Shown here: one piece after another, positions 8,102-17,713 of the stretch
Position numbering within the stretch: the stretch's first letter is position 1
Layout of the letters: every line of letters begins with the position of its first letter
Assembly: GCF_051013375.1 (NCBI RefSeq)
Contig: NZ_CP142125.1
Source: Kordia algicida
GTDB lineage: Bacteria > Bacteroidota > Bacteroidia > Flavobacteriales > Flavobacteriaceae
Length of the DNA: 64,000 bases
Reading direction: 5' to 3' (one strand)
Notes under the pieces: generated by a model
Told to the model about the DNA's origin: nothing
What the model saw: the letters and a program-made list of their open reading frames with translations, nothing else
The model's database searches: none
Position numbers and translations under genes: made by a program

Positions 8102-10504
8102 ATGCATATTTGTCTTGAACATTCACTCAAAAACAAAACGTTAGCAAGCTATAAAATGTCGTATTTCAACAAAATTTTAAAGCGTTCTGCTCCGAAAGAA
8201 TCTAGCAACCTTGATGCTTCTATAAGAAATACAATTTCTGTACTTTTAAAAGACCTGAAATCACAACTCAAAAAATACTATGTGCATTATGAGTTGAGCT
8301 CTAAATTGAAAGTCTACGAAACTATGTCAAGCGATCATAAGCTAGAAAATTTACCGAGTATTTACTTGGAGATTGAAGAATTTCTTTCATCACAACTAGA
8401 TGCAAAGCTTGATAAATTTACGTTTCGTAGAAATATAAAACAGTCGTATCCGCTATTGTGTGAGAAAGATGAATTACACACTATTTTTATTGAAAGTGAA
8501 GACACTCAAAAGGTATTGCTCTCCCAATTATTCTTAAAGGAAGTATTGGTCAAATCTAGAGAAATGCTTGGTGATTTTGATCCAAACTTTTTAGTAGAAG
8601 CAGAAGATTTATTAATCAACACGCCGTTATCTTTTGAGATCATCACGCAACAAAAAGCAGCTTCAATCTTAAAAGAACTCTCTGAATATTCAAGTAATAT
8701 TCAAAGGAAAATAAAGGAATATCTAGGCTCAAATGCCATGTTGAGCATTTATAATAATGCTTATAATAAGCTTTTTAACAATTATTATTTGCTGGAAAAT
8801 TTTACGATTATTGTAAATTTAGTTCCAGAACAATTATTGGTTACTGAAAATACCAATCTGCCAAGCAAAGGGCAATTACATCGCTTGCTCAAAGCACAAA
8901 TCTCTAGCTTAGAAGATATCAATTCGAAATTGAGTAAAGAGATTTTTCAGAAATCACAAATTCAAAAAGAACTTGAAAATAATGAAAAGCTATATGCTGC
9001 GGTAATTCATAATTCGTTGGATGCCAATATTATTTTTAATGTTGATGGAATCATTATTCGATCTAACAAAAAAGCGGTAGAATTTATCAATGCGCATGAA
9101 AATCAAATCAACTTTTACAAGCTTTTACCAAAAGAATTTTCTGAAAAATTAAAAACAATTATTGATGCATTTTCACGCAATACTTCATCGGGATTAGCAC
9201 AAGACTTTTTTGAGTTTGAAGTGTATAAAAATGGAGAAACAATTTACTATAACTTAAAAGTAAATCCAATATATATAAACAATAAAATGCTTTTTTTCTG
9301 TGTGATTCGTGACATTTCAAAAGATATCAGAAACATGATCCGAATTGAAGAAGCTCGCGTTATTGCTGAAAAATCTGCCAAAGCAAAAACGACTTTTTTA
9401 TCAAATATGAGTCACGAAATTCGAACACCTTTGAATGTGATTCTTGGCTTGTCTGAATTATTTAATAGAAAAGATTTTACAGGAACAGAAAAAGAATATG
9501 AGAATATTGAAGCGATTCGGTTTTCTACAGAAAACTTATTGATGATTGTCAATGATATTCTCGATTTCTCTAAAATTGAAGCAGGAAAACTTAATGTACA
9601 AAAGGTTGATTTTAATTTTACAGAACTTATTTCCAATCTAAATAAAGGCTTTAGGCTAAAAGCAGAAGAAAAAGGACTTGATTTTTCTATAAATATTACC
9701 AATTCGATTCCTAAATATATAGTGGGCGATCAATACAGATTGAGTCAAATTTTAAATAATTTGATTGGAAATGCGATTAAATTCACCAAAAAAGGTTTTA
9801 TAAATGTAAATATCACTGCAAAAGTACTAGAAGATAAAACTTTGCAATTGTACTTTACGATTGAAGATTCTGGTTACGGAATTCCAAAAGAGAACCTAAA
9901 CAGTATTTTTGAAAGCTTCTACCAAACTTATCACAGTGAGCAAAAACCAAAAGGAACTGGTTTAGGACTGAGTATTACGAAAGAATTGGTGTCGCTTTTG
10001 GGTGGAAATTTAACGGTAAAAAGTGAAGTAAATGTTGGAACAACCTTTGATTTTGATTTGAATTATAAAGTCAGTGATTTAAGCGACTTAGAACTTCAAA
10101 ATACACAAAATATTAACCACAATCTTCGAAATAAGAAAATTTTAGTTGCGGAAGATAATAAGTTGAATCAGTTATTTATCAAGCAATTATTAAAAAAATG
10201 GGATGCCGAAACTACAATAGTAGAAAACGGTCAGGAAGCTGTTGAGATTGTAAAATCGCAAGATTTCGACTTGATTTTGATGGACATACAAATGCCAGTT
10301 TTAGATGGTTTGGAAGCCACAATTGCTATTAGAGCGTTAGAAAAGGAGAAGAAAAAAATTCCAATTGTTGCCTGTTCTGCGGATGTTTTCCCTGAATCCA
10401 GACAAAAAGCCGAAGAAGCTGGCGTGAATTATTATATCACAAAACCTATCAGCGCAAAATCGATCAATGAGATATTATATTTGTTAACCACAAATTCTAA
10501 TTAA
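8102..10504 (+). CDS. hybrid sensor histidine kinase/response regulator
   Basis: 800-aa cytosolic hybrid kinase; no membrane segment or signal peptide is visible. Order: a long helical N-terminal sensor region of unknown type (1-270), a coiled segment, a PAS domain (about 295-410), HisKA with SHEIRTPL (phospho-acceptor His438), HATPase_c with the NLIGNAIKFT N-box and GTGLGLSI G-box, and a receiver domain with LVAEDN acid pocket and phospho-acceptor Asp728 in LMDIQMP, Lys near the end in YYITKPIS. There is no output domain, so signal passes onward by phosphotransfer or protein contact. ATG 8156 (MSYFNKILKR) is an alternative start. No cognate partner adjacent. Confidence 0.9.
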   Translation: MHICLEHSLKNKTLASYKMSYFNKILKRSAPKESSNLDASIRNTISVLLKDLKSQLKKYYVHYELSSKLKVYETMSSDHKLENLPSIYLEIEEFLSSQLDAKLDKFTFRRNIKQSYPLLCEKDELHTIFIESEDTQKVLLSQLFLKEVLVKSREMLGDFDPNFLVEAEDLLINTPLSFEIITQQKAASILKELSEYSSNIQRKIKEYLGSNAMLSIYNNAYNKLFNNYYLLENFTIIVNLVPEQLLVTENTNLPSKGQLHRLLKAQISSLEDINSKLSKEIFQKSQIQKELENNEKLYAAVIHNSLDANIIFNVDGIIIRSNKKAVEFINAHENQINFYKLLPKEFSEKLKTIIDAFSRNTSSGLAQDFFEFEVYKNGETIYYNLKVNPIYINNKMLFFCVIRDISKDIRNMIRIEEARVIAEKSAKAKTTFLSNMSHEIRTPLNVILGLSELFNRKDFTGTEKEYENIEAIRFSTENLLMIVNDILDFSKIEAGKLNVQKVDFNFTELISNLNKGFRLKAEEKGLDFSINITNSIPKYIVGDQYRLSQILNNLIGNAIKFTKKGFINVNITAKVLEDKTLQLYFTIEDSGYGIPKENLNSIFESFYQTYHSEQKPKGTGLGLSITKELVSLLGGNLTVKSEVNVGTTFDFDLNYKVSDLSDLELQNTQNINHNLRNKKILVAEDNKLNQLFIKQLLKKWDAETTIVENGQEAVEIVKSQDFDLILMDIQMPVLDGLEATIAIRALEKEKKKIPIVACSADVFPESRQKAEEAGVNYYITKPISAKSINEILYLLTTNSN

Positions 10505-10789
10505 CTGTTCTTCTATATTTTATGATAAATCGAAATTAATTATATCAAACTCCTTTAGATTTGAATTTATAAATCAATCAATCATAAAGTCAACCCCGTA
10601 ATTTCCCGTGGAAAAAAAGAGAATTACTTGTTTTATAAAATTACGTAATTGCTTCCTTATGTTCCAGTCATATTCTGTAGATATTTGTAATGTAATCAAA
10701 TGAAAAATAGAGTACTATGTTTTTCATTCTACAAAGGAAGAAACCGAAAATCCTAAAACAGAGTAGGTCAATTTTAAATACATAATATC

Positions 10790-11062
10790 ATGGCAGCAAA
10801 TAATTTTTTTAATGTAGTAAACATTTCAGGCGGAGCTTTAAACGCAAAAATCAACGGAAATACCATTAGTGTTCCTACTGAAGGAGCACAATCTCCTGGA
10901 CATACATTTCAAGCAGGAGAAAAAATCACAGTAACTGTAGAAGGGCAATCTGTAGATTTAAACTTGCCAGGCGGAGTTAATTCTTGGTCAACCATAGTAT
11001 ATACAACACAAGGAATTAATGTATTTCCATCTGCGCCAAATAGTGGAATTGTTCAGTACTAG
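10790..11062 (+). CDS. small hypothetical beta-rich protein, 90 aa
   Basis: Not recognised. The protein has no signal peptide, starts MAANNFFNVVNISGG and is rich in Asn, Gly, Val and Thr with alternating hydrophobic residues, suggesting a small all-beta fold. It is free of Cys and has few charges. Preceded by 285 bp of AT-rich sequence with no recognised element, followed 22 bp later by the second palindromic element, which likely ends its transcript. Confidence 0.65.
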   Translation: MAANNFFNVVNISGGALNAKINGNTISVPTEGAQSPGHTFQAGEKITVTVEGQSVDLNLPGGVNSWSTIVYTTQGINVFPSAPNSGIVQY

Positions 11063-11083
11063 ATCACTTTAAGCAATTTTTGT

Positions 11084-11252
11084 AAAAAAGAGGTCGTCTA
11101 AAAAACGTATAGAAACGTCATTCTGGGCGTGATCCAGAATCTTCTCATACAGATTATCAATCTATATGAGAAACTGAACCAAGCCTGTCTTGAGCGACAG
11201 TAGAAAGGTTCGGTTTGACGAAACACTTATACTTTTAAGACGACCTCTTTTT
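11084..11252. repeat. palindromic element, copy 2
   Basis: Homolog of 1805-1949. The arms AAAAGAGGTCGTCT and AAGACGACCTCTTTT pair fully over the outer part, and the inner CATTCTGG..CCAGAATC palindrome and a CCAAGCCTGTCTTGAG segment are shared. Compared with copy 1 the arms read GTCGTC/GACGAC in place of GTTGTT/AACAAC, so changes occur on both sides. Confidence 0.85.
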
Positions 11253-11260
11253 ATTTTGCT

Positions 11261-11359
11261 TCAATTCTTTCGCCACTTAGCTAAATCATCAGTAGCTGTA
11301 CTTCCGCCTTTTACAGAATTTGGTTGTTGAATTGAAAATTTCTTAAATTTTTCTAACAT
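11261..11359 (-). CDS. short GG-leader peptide, MLxxLKKF family (32 aa)
   Basis: Reads MLEKFKKFSIQQPNSVKGG followed by STATDDLAKWRKN. Same leader type as 1695-1781 and 28429-28530, ending in double Gly. The 13-residue tail has no Cys and one Trp. Gene ends directly against palindromic element copy 2. Likely exported by a GG-peptide transporter outside the window; function unknown. Confidence 0.6.
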   Translation of the reverse strand: MLEKFKKFSIQQPNSVKGGSTATDDLAKWRKN

Positions 11360-11425
11360 GATTATTAAATTAAAAAGTTACACAAAATATCACGAAAACG
11401 ATCAACTCATAAATTTATGAATAAA

Positions 11426-12697
11426 TCACGTTTTCTGCTTTTTCTTTTTTGCTGCTGGAAATAGAATATTGTTGAGAATCAATCGATATCCGGGCGAATT
11501 TGGATGCAGCTCTAATTCCGTTTTTGGATCTCCTACTCTATGTTGATAATCTTCAGGATCATGTCCGCCATAAAACGTAAAAAATCCTTTTCCTTTGATT
11601 CCGTGAATGTAACGTCCTTCGCCGTTGATTCTGTTTTCGCCTAAAATTAGCACGGATGGTTTTATCTGAGAACGATCAAAACTTGTCGTTTGTCCCATAA
11701 AACCTTTTACTAAAGCCGTATGATTTTGACATAACATCGTTGGAATCGGATCCCATTTTGCAGAGAAATCCATTAACGTGAAATAATCAGCTTCCTTGGC
11801 AATTCTTCGTTTTGCAGTCATATCAATCGAAGAAAACTCATATTTTGTTGGACTTCGCTCTAAAGTAAAGTCTGTAAACGCAAAGGTTTTGTTGAAGTCT
11901 ATTTTATTTTGGTAATTTCTATCCGACACATCGCCATCAAACATCGGTTCGCAAATATCTACACCTTCCGCGGCAAGTGCAATATCAAAACTATCAGTTG
12001 CGCTACACATCGCAAACATAAATCCGCCACCAATGACATAATCTCGAATTTTCAAAGCAACATCACGCTTTTCTTCCGAAACTTTACTATATCCAAGCTT
12101 TTTTGCCAACGCTTCTGCATCTTTTTTCTCACGAATATACCAAGGCGCCGAACGATAAATTCCGTAAAATTTTCCGTATTGTCCCGTAAAATCTTCATGG
12201 TGCAAGTGCAACCAATCGTATTTTATCAAATCGTCTGCCAACACTTCTTCATCGTACACTACGTCATAAGGGATTTCCGCATAGGTCAACACCATCGTCA
12301 CTGCATCGTCCCAAGGCACATTTCCTTTTGGAGAATATACGGCGACTTTAGGCGCTTTTTCCAGAATAACCGCTTCCTGATTTTTACTCGGACTTGCTAT
12401 TTCTTCTAAAATTGTCGCTGTTTTAGCATCTGACAAAATTTCATACGAAACACCGCGGATTTTACATTCCTTTTCTACAGCATCAATTGCTGGCAATAAA
12501 AATGATCCGCCACGGTAATTGAGCAACCATTTGACTTTGACCTTTTTTTCCAACGACCAATACGTAATTCCGTAGGCTTTTAAGTGATCTTTTTGAGAAT
12601 CTGAATCCATCGGAATCAGAATGTATGAAGCGTAACTACTCACTGAAAACAGCAAAAGCACGATGAATGTGATAAAATTTTTGATTTTCAACTGCAT
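11426..12697 (-). CDS. secreted conserved Bacteroidota protein (labelled asparagine synthetase B in some annotations)
   Basis: 423 aa with an N-terminal signal peptide (hydrophobic stretch FITFIVLLLFSVSSYAS) and the conserved start ASYILIPMDSDSQKDHLKAYGITYW given by key residues ILIPMD and HLKAYG. The middle has YDWLHLHHEDFTGQYG and the C-terminal part ends with a Lys-rich tail. From memory, flavobacterial homologs are often named asparagine synthetase B, but I see no glutaminase or synthetase motifs, and export argues against that role. Function unknown. Monocistronic by spacing. Confidence 0.75.
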   Translation of the reverse strand: MQLKIKNFITFIVLLLFSVSSYASYILIPMDSDSQKDHLKAYGITYWSLEKKVKVKWLLNYRGGSFLLPAIDAVEKECKIRGVSYEILSDAKTATILEEIASPSKNQEAVILEKAPKVAVYSPKGNVPWDDAVTMVLTYAEIPYDVVYDEEVLADDLIKYDWLHLHHEDFTGQYGKFYGIYRSAPWYIREKKDAEALAKKLGYSKVSEEKRDVALKIRDYVIGGGFMFAMCSATDSFDIALAAEGVDICEPMFDGDVSDRNYQNKIDFNKTFAFTDFTLERSPTKYEFSSIDMTAKRRIAKEADYFTLMDFSAKWDPIPTMLCQNHTALVKGFMGQTTSFDRSQIKPSVLILGENRINGEGRYIHGIKGKGFFTFYGGHDPEDYQHRVGDPKTELELHPNSPGYRLILNNILFPAAKKKKQKT

Positions 12698-12813
12698 AAT
12701 TTTTTGTACTACGGAAAGATACGCAAAAATTATACCTCAGTAAAAAAATTATCGTTTCTATAACAGATAATCGGATTTTAGAATCATTTTTCAAATAGTA
12801 TTCACTTGTGAAG

Positions 12814-13959
12814 TTATTTTAACTGTTTTACTCCAGAAGTCAAAAACGGCATGATTGGCAAGCAACGCATCACTTTTATATCTTCCCAAACCGAACTTTC
12901 ATTACCTAAGAACGCTAAAATCGTTTCTATTTCACGATTTTTAAAGATGGTTGCAAAGATTTCTTTTCCTTCTAATTTTTCAGATAGAATGACTTCTAAC
13001 AGTGTTCTGTCATACCATTGAAACATCTTGTCACGAAATGTTAATTGTGGATTTGGATGCTTTCCTTTTTTTAACAGATGGATGATGTTTTCCGTGTGCT
13101 TTTGAACGAATTGAAATGTGTAACCACTACTCGCTTTCGTAAATCCGCCCGCAGTGCCAAGATTGATAATGCATTTTTCATTAGGAACGTTTCTAGAGAA
13201 TTTTGCCAAAGACATTGGAATGATACCGAATTCCGTATGTATAATTTCGTAATCATCAATTTGTAAATCATCTTTGATATATGCTTTAAGCGCCGCTTTG
13301 TATTGTTCCTTTTTTAATACTTTTTCTGTAAATAATGTATATTCTACCAACGCTTCCGTTTCACTCGTTGGCAAAACGTACATAAATGTGGCACCGTGTT
13401 CTTGTGATAGTGTAAAATCCATCAATCGACCAACATTCGGTTCAAAAACTGGCTTTTTTGATTTGATGACCCAACCTTCAAAGTGTTGTAATAATGAATT
13501 TTTAGTGTCCATTTTTGGGTAAAACAAACTTGTAGAATTGAATACATATGTTGCTTTGTACGTTGCATTTTCAGTGGAAACTTCCGCAAAATCATCCACA
13601 GAAGTGATTGCAATAATATTTTCTGAAATGAACGTTACATTGTCAAATTGTTTCGCAAAACCGATCACATGATTGTAAAAGTCAATTCCTAGAATCATTT
13701 TGTAACGATACTCCTTCATGTGAAATTTACGCTGAAAATCGTCTGATAGAAACTCCAACGTTTCCCATTGATGTGTGACAACTTCTTCAAACAAACCACG
13801 TCCTTTTTCCCAAAAACACCACGTACGATCGTTTTTATTTTTTTGCGCTTTGTCTATGACTAATATTTGCTTTTTGCATAATTGCGAATCTTTTAAAATT
13901 CGGTAAAGCAAGCTCAATCCTGCGCAACCTGATCCAGCAATAATGTAGTCATATTTCAT
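12814..13959 (-). CDS. crtY: lycopene beta-cyclase
   Basis: FAD/NAD(P)-dependent CrtY-type cyclase that forms the beta rings of beta-carotene from lycopene. The N-terminus has a dinucleotide-binding motif (YDYIIAGSGCAGLSL), followed by DRTWCFWEKG, a hallmark of CrtY, and the C-terminal GGFTKASSGYTF motif. Length 381 aa is normal. It sits 28 kb away from crtI-crtB-crtZ, so regulation may differ. Confidence 0.92.
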   Translation of the reverse strand: MKYDYIIAGSGCAGLSLLYRILKDSQLCKKQILVIDKAQKNKNDRTWCFWEKGRGLFEEVVTHQWETLEFLSDDFQRKFHMKEYRYKMILGIDFYNHVIGFAKQFDNVTFISENIIAITSVDDFAEVSTENATYKATYVFNSTSLFYPKMDTKNSLLQHFEGWVIKSKKPVFEPNVGRLMDFTLSQEHGATFMYVLPTSETEALVEYTLFTEKVLKKEQYKAALKAYIKDDLQIDDYEIIHTEFGIIPMSLAKFSRNVPNEKCIINLGTAGGFTKASSGYTFQFVQKHTENIIHLLKKGKHPNPQLTFRDKMFQWYDRTLLEVILSEKLEGKEIFATIFKNREIETILAFLGNESSVWEDIKVMRCLPIMPFLTSGVKQLK

Positions 13960-14088
13960 GGAGTATATTTAGTTTTTGTCACTTCGATCATTATCATAGA
14001 CACCAAGAAGTATTTGATACGTAACATTCATAGGAATCTCGACTGCGCTCGATTTGACATGTATTTTACAAAAATACGGAATTCTACT

Positions 14089-15639
14089 CTAGAACGGAAC
14101 TTCGTTGTCGTCTGGATTAAAATCATCATTCATGGAACTTCCAAAAGCTTCGTCGGCACTTGGCAAGTTTTCTGTTTTGAACGTGTCATCGTTTGCGGCG
14201 TCGTTCATTTTTGAATGGAATTCAAATGGCGAATCAAAGGTTTCTAGGTTGTCAAACTTACCTAAATGTCCTAAGAATTTGAGTCGAATGTTGTCCAAAC
14301 CACCATTTCTGTGTTTTGCAACAATGAATTCGGCTTGTCCATCTGTTGGCGAGCGTTCTTCATCATCCCATTCTTCAATTTTATAGTATTCAGGACGATA
14401 GATGAATGATACAATATCTGCATCCTGCTCAATCGCTCCCGATTCACGTAAATCTGAAAGTAATGGACGTTTGCTTCCTCCACGCGTTTCTACCGCACGT
14501 GATAACTGTGATAAGGCAATTACAGGAACGTTTAATTCTTTTGCCAAAGCTTTTAAGTTACGCGAAATGGTCGAAATTTCCTGTTCACGGTTTCCTCCTT
14601 TTTGACTTCCTCCTGCGGTCATTAACTGCAAGTAGTCAATCATAATCATTTTGATGCCGTGTTGCGATGCCAAACGTCTTGCTTTTGCACGTAAATCAAA
14701 GATGGATAAGGAAGGTGTATCATCAATGAATAAAGGTGCTTTTTCGAGTCCTTTTACTTTTACATTGAGTTGTTCCCATTCGTGTTTTGCTAGTTTTCCC
14801 GTACGTAATTTTTCGGAAGACAATCCTGTTTCTGAAGAAATTAAACGTGTGATTAACTGTACGGAAGCCATCTCTAACGAGAAGAAAGCTACCGGAATAT
14901 TTTGGTCTACAGCTATGTTTCGAGCCATTGATAAGGTTAAGGCTGTTTTTCCCATACCAGGACGCGCCGCTACAATAATTAAGTCACTTGGTTGCCATCC
15001 AGAAGTTAGTTTGTCTAGCTGTGTAAATCCTGTTGGAATTCCACTTAAACCTTCTTTGTTTGAGATTTCTTCAATTTTCTTTTTGGCTTGAATTACCAAA
15101 CTTTGCGCCGTTTCTGACGATTTTTTAATGTTTCCCTGTGTTACTTCGTATAATCGTGATTCTGCTTTGTCTAATAATGAAAATACGTCGGTTGTTTCGT
15201 CATATGCATCTTCAATGATTTCGTTTGAGATTTTAATCAAACTACGTTGAATGAATTTCTGCAAGATGATACGTGCATGAAATTCGATATGTGCAGACGA
15301 AGATACTTTCTGCGTAAGTGAGATAAGATAAAAATCGCCACCCACAATTTCGAGGTTTGCATTTTTACGCAATTGCGACGAAACCGTTAATAAGTCAATT
15401 GGTTCAGAGTTCTCAAAGAGTTGAAAGATTGCCTCATACACAAGCTTGTTGGCTTCTTTATAGAATGCTTCTGGACTTAAGATATCAATGACCTCATCGA
15501 CACCTTTTTTGTCAATCATCATTGCGCCAAGTACAACTTCTTCTAAATCGACAGCTTGCGGTGGTAATTTACCTTTTTCAAGACTTATTAGATTACTTTT
15601 ATCAGTTTTATATGTTTGCTTAGGGTTTACATTTTCCAT
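14089..15639 (-). CDS. dnaB: replicative DNA helicase
   Basis: Hexameric 5'-3' helicase that unwinds DNA at the fork and recruits primase. The 516-aa protein has the N-terminal DnaB domain (PPQAVDLEEVVLGAMM), a linker and the RecA-like C-domain with Walker A ARPGMGKTAL, FFSLEM, Walker B IMIDYLQLM, and the SDLRESGAIEQDAD segment. No intein. Acidic, disordered C-terminal tail ending DDNEVPF. Separated from accA by a terminator. Confidence 0.97.
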   Translation of the reverse strand: MENVNPKQTYKTDKSNLISLEKGKLPPQAVDLEEVVLGAMMIDKKGVDEVIDILSPEAFYKEANKLVYEAIFQLFENSEPIDLLTVSSQLRKNANLEIVGGDFYLISLTQKVSSSAHIEFHARIILQKFIQRSLIKISNEIIEDAYDETTDVFSLLDKAESRLYEVTQGNIKKSSETAQSLVIQAKKKIEEISNKEGLSGIPTGFTQLDKLTSGWQPSDLIIVAARPGMGKTALTLSMARNIAVDQNIPVAFFSLEMASVQLITRLISSETGLSSEKLRTGKLAKHEWEQLNVKVKGLEKAPLFIDDTPSLSIFDLRAKARRLASQHGIKMIMIDYLQLMTAGGSQKGGNREQEISTISRNLKALAKELNVPVIALSQLSRAVETRGGSKRPLLSDLRESGAIEQDADIVSFIYRPEYYKIEEWDDEERSPTDGQAEFIVAKHRNGGLDNIRLKFLGHLGKFDNLETFDSPFEFHSKMNDAANDDTFKTENLPSADEAFGSSMNDDFNPDDNEVPF

Positions 15640-15740
15640 GACTGCGAAAGTAAAAAATACTTTTACTTTGAGGTTTTTATTTTAAACTAGAATCTCAACA
15701 AAATTATTGTTGATAAGTTCTTTTTTTTGTTGATAAGCGG

Positions 15741-15772
15741 AAAAAAAATCCGAAGTCTTCACTTCGGATTTT
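15741..15772 (-). terminator. terminator of accA
   Basis: Stem AAAATCCGAAGT / ACTTCGGATTTT with a CTTC (GAAG) loop, followed on the minus strand by a run of eight T. Lies 25 bp after accA, separating it from dnaB. Confidence 0.9.
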
Positions 15773-15796
15773 ACAATGTTCCTATGTAGTATAGGG

Positions 15797-16750
15797 TTAT
15801 CCTTTAAATTCTCCCATTTTAGAATATTTGTCCATGCGAGAACTGACTAAATCTTCTTGTGATAAGTTTTTTAATTTGTCATAGTTTGCAACAATGGCAT
15901 CACGAACGGCAATAAATGTTCCTTCGCGATCTGTGTGTGCTCCACCAAGAGGTTCTTTGATAATTTCGTCAATTACTTTAATTTTCATTGCATCGGTAGC
16001 GGTTAACTTTAAAGCTTCTGCTGCTTTTTCTTTATGTTCCCAACTACGCCATAAGATTGACGAACAGTTTTCTGGAGATATTACTGAATACCACGAGTTT
16101 TCTAACATGAGTACGCTGTCTCCAACACCGATTCCTAAGGCTCCACCAGAAGCACCTTCACCAATTATTACGGTGATGATTGGCACTTTTAAGCGTGTCA
16201 TTTCTAGGATATTTCTCGCAATTGCTTCTCCTTGTCCGCGTTCTTCAGCTTCCAATCCTGGATAAGCTCCTGGAGTATCAATTAAGGTTACGACAGGAAT
16301 TCCGAATTTTTCAGCGGATTTCATTAATCGCAATGCTTTTCTGTATCCTTCTGGATTTGCCATTCCGAAGTTTCGGTATTGACGTGTTTTTGTGTTGTAT
16401 CCTTTTTGCTGACCGATAAACATGTATGACTGATCGCCAATTTTACCAAGTCCACCAATCATCGCTTTATCGTCTTTTACATTACGATCACCGTGTAATT
16501 CTAGGAAAGAATCGCCACAAAGTGCTTCGATATAATCTAGCGTATATGGTCTGTTTGGATGACGTGATAGTTGTACACGTTGCCAAGCCGATAGGTTTTT
16601 GTAGATATCTTTTTTGGTATCTTCTAACTTCTTTTCTATTTGTTGACAAGTTTCAGTAACATCGATATCACTTTCATGCCCGATCGCTACACACTTTGTC
16701 AGTTGCTCTTCTAATTCTTTTATAGGTAGCTCAAAATCTAAATATTCCAT
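15797..16750 (-). CDS. accA: acetyl-CoA carboxylase carboxyltransferase subunit alpha
   Basis: Alpha subunit of the carboxyltransferase that makes malonyl-CoA for fatty acid synthesis, working with AccD. The 317-aa protein has the AccA start (LDFELPIKELEEQL), HPNRPYTLDYI, FIGQQKGYNTK, and the carboxyltransferase core TPGAYPGLEAEERGQGEAIA and IGEGASGGALGIG. It has its own promoter and terminator; accD and accBC are not in the window. Confidence 0.97.
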   Translation of the reverse strand: MEYLDFELPIKELEEQLTKCVAIGHESDIDVTETCQQIEKKLEDTKKDIYKNLSAWQRVQLSRHPNRPYTLDYIEALCGDSFLELHGDRNVKDDKAMIGGLGKIGDQSYMFIGQQKGYNTKTRQYRNFGMANPEGYRKALRLMKSAEKFGIPVVTLIDTPGAYPGLEAEERGQGEAIARNILEMTRLKVPIITVIIGEGASGGALGIGVGDSVLMLENSWYSVISPENCSSILWRSWEHKEKAAEALKLTATDAMKIKVIDEIIKEPLGGAHTDREGTFIAVRDAIVANYDKLKNLSQEDLVSSRMDKYSKMGEFKG

Positions 16751-16783
16751 GCTTTTGAGGTTGTGTTTAGTTGTTTCACTTTA

Positions 16784-16815
16784 CAAATATAAAATTTTAA
16801 TTTAGGATATTTCAA
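16784..16815 (-). promoter_or_regulatory. promoter of accA
   Basis: On the minus strand TTG (16815-16813), a 21-nt spacer, then TATATTTG (16791-16784), 33 nt upstream of the accA ATG. Confidence 0.75.
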
Positions 16816-17713
16816 TACCTTCTTGTGATTTTCTTTTTCTGCTGTTTTTTAGGATTCCATTTGCGAGTACCGTAGCAATTACGAGCAAGCTTCCTGAGTA
16901 AAATCCTGTGCTCATTTTTTCGTCTATCGGAAATAGTAATAAGGCTAAAATAATTCCGTAAATAATTTCTAAATTATAGGTCAATACGACTGTATACGGA
17001 CTTATGTATCTCATTATGTGTGTAGATGCAATAAAAGCATAGGCTGTACAAACCGATGCGAGTATGAAAATGTATATCCAATCGTTTAGACTTAACAGGA
17101 AGAAATCTTCTTTTAGGAAACCATCTGCGGCAAACGCTAAATAGACAGATATGAATAAAACTCCACAAATAAATTCGTAAAACGAAATGGTAGATGCGTC
17201 GTGTTTTTCAACAAATTTTCCGTTTAATACTGCAAATAATGATGATAGAAACGCCGAAGAAACACCTAAAATGATCCCGTAGATGTATTTGAATTCTGTT
17301 TTGATAATGATTGAAACGCCAATAATAACAATGATTCCGAAGATAATTTCGTACCAAATTATTTTTCGCTTGTAAACTATAGGCTCTATGAAGGAAGCAA
17401 AAAACGCACCTGTAGAAAACATAACCAAAGTGATGGAAACGTTAGAAACATCAATTGCTCCAAAAAAAGTAATCCAATGCAATGCTACTACTATTCCCGC
17501 TACTGCAAATTTGAAAAATGTTTGCAGGCTTATTTTGAGTTTGATTTTGGATATTTTGATAAATGCAAACATGAGTATTCCTGCAAGTAACATGCGAAAC
17601 CAAACTAACGGAATTGCTTTGATACTGATAAGTTTGCCCAATATTGCCGTAAAACCAGCAATAAAGACCAATATGTGTAGATGCAAATAGTTTTTGAGTT
17701 TATCGCCTAGCAT
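16802..17713 (-). CDS. EamA/DMT-type membrane transporter
   Basis: 303-aa inner-membrane protein with ten predicted hydrophobic segments in two EamA-type halves; the first begins after LKNYLHLHILVFIAGFTAIL. The drug/metabolite transporter superfamily includes exporters of amino acids and other metabolites; the substrate cannot be read from the sequence. Its first 14 bp overlap the end of the lptG-like gene, so the two are translationally coupled. Confidence 0.88.
   Translation of the reverse strand: MLGDKLKNYLHLHILVFIAGFTAILGKLISIKAIPLVWFRMLLAGILMFAFIKISKIKLKISLQTFFKFAVAGIVVALHWITFFGAIDVSNVSITLVMFSTGAFFASFIEPIVYKRKIIWYEIIFGIIVIIGVSIIIKTEFKYIYGIILGVSSAFLSSLFAVLNGKFVEKHDASTISFYEFICGVLFISVYLAFAADGFLKEDFFLLSLNDWIYIFILASVCTAYAFIASTHIMRYISPYTVVLTYNLEIIYGIILALLLFPIDEKMSTGFYSGSLLVIATVLANGILKNSRKRKSQEGIEIS

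Noticed and set aside
8102..8155. N-terminal extension of the hybrid kinase as a separate leader peptide
   Set aside because: It is in frame with the kinase and has no own stop; only the choice between ATG 8102 and 8156 is open.
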